A stretch of 18,877 nt of DNA, taken from the NCBI GenBank assembly GCA_046724665.1, contig JBKOWZ010000253.1:1-18877 (forward strand), written 5' to 3'. Positions within the stretch are counted from its first letter, which is position 1; the number at the start of each line of letters is the position of its first letter. Position numbers and translations under genes: made by a program. Below, one piece after another: positions 15,959 through 18,877 of the stretch. The notes beneath the pieces are model-generated. The model had not been told where the DNA came from and searched no databases. It saw only the letters and a list, made by a program, of their open reading frames with translations. This stretch comes from Actinocrinis sp046724665. Lineage in GTDB: Bacteria; Actinomycetota; Actinomycetes; Streptomycetales; Catenulisporaceae.

Positions 15959-16066
15959 GGCTGGGGCTCCGGTGGGGGAAGCGCCGGGTGGGTCTCGGCA
16001 GTCGCGGTTCGTCGGGGGCGGTGCGGGCGGTGCGCTGGTCTCGGTTGGATTCGGCGGCTCGGGCGG

Positions 16067-16963
16067 CTACTGCGGGCGGAAGTCGCAGCCCACGTCCAGG
16101 ATCGGCGCGGAATGGGTGAGCGCGCCGACGGACAGGTAGTCCACCCCGGTCTCGGCGGCGGCCCGCGCCTGGTCGAGGGTCAGCCCGCCGCTCGCTTCGA
16201 GCCTGGTACGACCATACGGCTCGTTACGGCCGACGAGCAGCACCGCGGCCCGCATCCGTTCCGGGGTGAAGTTGTCGAGCAGCACCAGCTCGGCGCCGGC
16301 CTCGACCACCGGCAGCAGTTGGTCGAGCGTGTCCACCTCCACCTCGACCGGCAGGTCGGGGAAGCGCTTGCGGACCGCCTCGAAGGCCTCGACCACGCCT
16401 CCGGCCGCCACGACGTGGTTGTCCTTCACCATCGCCGCGTCGGACAGCGACATCCGGTGGTTGACGCCGCCGCCGCAGCGCACCGCGTACTTCTCCAGCC
16501 TGCGCAGGCCGGGAGTGGTCTTGCGGGTGTCCCGGATCCGCGCGCCGGTGCCTTCGATCGCGTCCACCCACCGGCGGGTGAGGGTCGCGACGCCGGACAG
16601 GTGGCAGAGCAGGTTGAGCGCGGGGCGTTCCGCGGTCAGCAGGTCGCGGACCCGGCCCGACGCGGTGAACAGCACGGTGCCGGGCTCGACGCGCGCGCCG
16701 TCCGCGACGTGGAACTCGATCGCGGCGTTTCCGCCGGAAACGACGTCGAGCACCGCCGCCGCAACCGGGATGCCCGCCACGACGCCCGGGGCGCGCGCGG
16801 TGAAGTCGGCGACGGCACGGGCCGTCTCGTCCACGGTCGCGGTCGTCGTGACATCGACGCCGCCGTCGAGGTCCTCGTCCACGGCGGTGCGCACGACCCG
16901 CTCGACGTGCTCGGGGTCGAGCCCCGCCTCGGCCAGCAGCCGTGCGGTCTCGGGGGTGATCAC
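16067..16963 (-). CDS. nadC: Nicotinate-nucleotide pyrophosphorylase (quinolinate phosphoribosyltransferase)
   Basis: Converts quinolinate and PRPP to nicotinate mononucleotide, CO2 and PPi in NAD synthesis. 298 residues. Landmarks: DTRKTTPG at 145-152, EKYAVRCGGGVNHR at 157-170 (substrate-binding H and R), KDNH at 180-183, EVEV at 207-210, LLDN at 228-231, ASGG at 257-260 and SVGALTHS at 278-285. The start is GTG 16963 with a strong AAGGAGG ahead of it, and GTGA is shared with the nadB stop, so the two are translationally coupled. nadA is not in the window. Confidence 0.97.
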   Translation of the reverse strand: MITPETARLLAEAGLDPEHVERVVRTAVDEDLDGGVDVTTTATVDETARAVADFTARAPGVVAGIPVAAAVLDVVSGGNAAIEFHVADGARVEPGTVLFTASGRVRDLLTAERPALNLLCHLSGVATLTRRWVDAIEGTGARIRDTRKTTPGLRRLEKYAVRCGGGVNHRMSLSDAAMVKDNHVVAAGGVVEAFEAVRKRFPDLPVEVEVDTLDQLLPVVEAGAELVLLDNFTPERMRAAVLLVGRNEPYGRTRLEASGGLTLDQARAAAETGVDYLSVGALTHSAPILDVGCDFRPQ

Positions 16964-18660
16964 CGGGCGTCCTCCTTAGCGCTCATCGCGGACCTCGTCG
17001 GGCGGAAATCCACCGCCGCGGCGACGGGGCGGCGGGTGACACGCACGCCGTCCTCGGTGGCCTGCGCGATCTGCCGGGTACGCCAGTGCGCGTCGTCGGT
17101 GGTGGGGAAGTCCTCGCGCCAGTGCGAGCCGCGGGTCTCCTCGCGCTGCGCGGCCGCTTCGGCGAGCACGGCGGCGACCTGCTGCAGGTTGGTGGCCTCC
17201 CAGGCTTCGGCACGCGGCTGCGTGTCGGTGCGATCGAGCAGCTCCCGCAGCTCGGCGGCGGTGCGTTCGAGCGACTGCGCGCTGCGCAGCACCCCGGCGC
17301 CGGCGCTCATCGCCTGCTGGGCCGCGGAGCGCACCGAGGGCTCGAGCAGGAGCTGCGGGCGCCGGTCCGCGACCGGCTCGCCGGGCGCGTCGTCGCCGTC
17401 CGGGCCGAAGGCGCGGGCCAGGTCGCGGCCGATCCGGTCGGCGAACACCAGGCCTTCGAGCAGCGAGTTCGAGGCCAGCCGGTTCGCGCCGTGCACGCCG
17501 GTGCAGGCGGTCTCGCCGCAGGCGTACAGGCCCGGGATCGAGGTACGGCCCCAGTGGTCGGTGAGCACGCCGCCGGAGGCGTAGTGCGCGGCGGGCGCGA
17601 CCGGGATCAGGTCGCGCACCGGGTCGATGCCGTGCAGGTGCAGCGACTCCCAGATGGTCGGGAAGCGGCCGCGCCACTTGTCCTCGCCGAAGTGCCGGGC
17701 GTCGAGCCACAGGTGGTCGAGCCCCGACTCGTTGGCCCGGCGCATGATCGCCTTGGCCACGATGTCGCGCGGCGCGAGGTCGGCCAGCTCGTGCACCTCG
17801 TCCATGAAGCGGCGGCCCTTGGCGTCCACCAGGAAGGCGCCCTCGCCGCGCACCGCCTCGGAGATGAGCTGCTGCTGGCCGCGGGCGCCGTCGCCGAGCC
17901 AGAGCACGGTCGGGTGGAACTGGACGAACTCGAGGTCCGCCACCTGCGCCCCGGCCCGCAGCGCGAGGGCGACGCCGTCGCCGGTGGCCACCGCGGGGTT
18001 GGTGGTCGCGGTGAAGACCTGGCCGAGGCCGCCGGTGGCCAGCACCACCGCCCGGGCGCGCACCGCGCCGACCCCGTCGCGGGCGCCCTCGCCGAGCACG
18101 TGCAGGGTCAGCCCGGCGGCGCGGCCCGAGGCGTCGGTGAGCAGGTCGAGGACCAGCGCGTGGTCGATGACCTCGATCTCGTCCACCAGCTGGTCGAGCC
18201 GGGCCAGCAGCGCGCGGGAGACCTCGGCCCCGGTCGCGTCGCCGCCGGCGTGCAGGATCCGGTCCGCGTGGTGGCCGCCCTCGCGGGTGAGCGCGATGCT
18301 GCCGTCCGAGCCGCGGTCGAACTCGGCGCCGCGGTCGATCAGCAGGCTGCGTACCGCCGGCGGGCCCTCGGTGACCAGGATGCGTACCGCCTCCGGGTCG
18401 CAGAGCCCGGCTCCGGCGGTGAGCGTGTCGGCCAGATGCGCCTGCGGGGAGTCGCCGAGGCCGAGCGCGGCCGCTATGCCGCCCTGCGCCCAGCGGGTCG
18501 AGCCGTCGGACGGCTGCGCCTTGGTCACCAGCAGCACCGATCCGCGGTGCCGGGCGGCCAGCGCGGCGGTGAGCCCGGCGATGCCGGAGCCGACCACCAC
18601 GGTGTCGGCATACGTGCTCCACCCGGGCTCGGGCGCCAGCAGTCTCGATATACGGGTCAT
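16960..18660 (-). CDS. nadB: L-aspartate oxidase
   Basis: FAD enzyme that oxidises L-aspartate to iminoaspartate, the first step of bacterial NAD synthesis. 566 residues. FAD-binding GSGIAGL at 24-30, STRWAQGGIAAA at 54-65, substrate-site EFVQFHPT at 244-251, ISEAVRGEGA at 266-275, R298 in APRDIV, H359 in AAHYASGGV and GANRLASNSL at 391-400; the helical C-terminal domain follows (about 435-540). The long stretch after residue 410 is rich in alanine and arginine but keeps the frame. The ATG overlaps the panC stop as ATGA. The enzyme needs the quinolinate synthase NadA as partner; that gene is not in this window. Confidence 0.97.
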   Translation of the reverse strand: MTRISRLLAPEPGWSTYADTVVVGSGIAGLTAALAARHRGSVLLVTKAQPSDGSTRWAQGGIAAALGLGDSPQAHLADTLTAGAGLCDPEAVRILVTEGPPAVRSLLIDRGAEFDRGSDGSIALTREGGHHADRILHAGGDATGAEVSRALLARLDQLVDEIEVIDHALVLDLLTDASGRAAGLTLHVLGEGARDGVGAVRARAVVLATGGLGQVFTATTNPAVATGDGVALALRAGAQVADLEFVQFHPTVLWLGDGARGQQQLISEAVRGEGAFLVDAKGRRFMDEVHELADLAPRDIVAKAIMRRANESGLDHLWLDARHFGEDKWRGRFPTIWESLHLHGIDPVRDLIPVAPAAHYASGGVLTDHWGRTSIPGLYACGETACTGVHGANRLASNSLLEGLVFADRIGRDLARAFGPDGDDAPGEPVADRRPQLLLEPSVRSAAQQAMSAGAGVLRSAQSLERTAAELRELLDRTDTQPRAEAWEATNLQQVAAVLAEAAAQREETRGSHWREDFPTTDDAHWRTRQIAQATEDGVRVTRRPVAAAVDFRPTRSAMSAKEDAR

Positions 18661-18877
18661 TTCGCCTCGCCGGTGATGGTCGGCCCCGTGATGGTCAGCG
18701 GAGTGTTGTCGATGAGCCGGGTCGTGCCGACCTTCGCGGCGAGCGCGAGGATGGCGTTACCGGTGTAGTCGTCGGCGACCTCGTGAAAGTTGCCGGGCTC
18801 GACCAGCGCGAGGTAGTCGAGCTCGAGCGGCGGCTCGGCACGCGCCGCCGCGTCGAGCACGGCGCGGGCGGCGGCGC
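18657..18877 (-). CDS. panC: Pantoate-beta-alanine ligase, C-terminal part (partial, 5' end outside window)
   Basis: Makes pantothenate from pantoate and beta-alanine with ATP. Only the last 72 or so residues are present: LDYLALVEPGNFHEV and LALAAKVGTTRLIDN are typical of the PanC C-terminal domain. The ATP and pantoate sites are outside the window. The frame is open through the right edge. The stop shares ATGA with the start of nadB, which places panC upstream in the same operon as nadB, nadC and coaX, supplying the pantothenate that coaX phosphorylates. Confidence 0.9.
   Translation of the reverse strand, partial: AAARAVLDAAARAEPPLELDYLALVEPGNFHEVADDYTGNAILALAAKVGTTRLIDNTPLTITGPTITGEAK

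Noticed and set aside
13277..17584. A very long open frame on the plus strand opposite lysS, coaX, nadC and nadB
   Set aside because: It is the antisense shadow of four well-recognised genes in high-GC DNA; its protein is low-complexity, rich in H, R, G and D, and matches no family.

Overview
This window is high-GC actinobacterial chromosome. Evidence: G/C-ending codons throughout, many GTG starts, genes for Lsr2, a ClpC with two N-domain repeats, and a class II LysRS, and the order clpC, lsr2, lysS, coaX, nadC, nadB, panC. That cluster is known from Streptomyces and relatives, with part of it also in Mycobacterium. I would place it in Streptosporangiales or a neighbouring order, but the sequence alone does not fix the genus.

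Layout. 2-295 (+) is the tail of an FtsK/SpoIIIE-like ATPase. It overlaps, tail to tail, a GAF-GGDEF diguanylate cyclase (243-1499, -). A 92-residue unknown gene (1816-2094, +) meets clpC (2207-4756, -) at a perfect 19-bp hairpin. The 343-bp region upstream of clpC carries a near-consensus ClgR box and reads out rightward into a small prim-pol-like protein (5100-5612, +). lsr2 follows (5662-6000, -).

The next block sits between lsr2 and lysS. It holds argA (amino-acid N-acetyltransferase) overlapping an M48 membrane metalloprotease, then a flavohaemoglobin-like protein, cydB and cydA, all on minus. Divergent from cydA are blaI, an M56 metalloprotease and map (methionine aminopeptidase) on plus. 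The blaI-cydA gap of 89 bp contains a TTCTAC-N5-GTAGAA palindrome plus extra GTAGA half-sites that overlap both predicted -10 boxes. The cytochrome bd plus flavohaemoglobin operon therefore looks controlled by a BlaI/M56 pair. This is the most interesting idea in the window. The M56 gene ends inside a 15-bp tandem repeat in which every full unit ends with the same in-frame stop.

From 13433 to the right edge everything is on minus and reads, in order of transcription, panC (partial), nadB, nadC, coaX, lysS and a 54-residue membrane protein. panC/nadB and nadB/nadC are linked by 4-base stop/start overlaps, giving a cofactor operon for CoA and NAD. lysS has no visible Shine-Dalgarno sequence but has a -10-like box 7 bases before its ATG, so it may also be made from a leaderless transcript.
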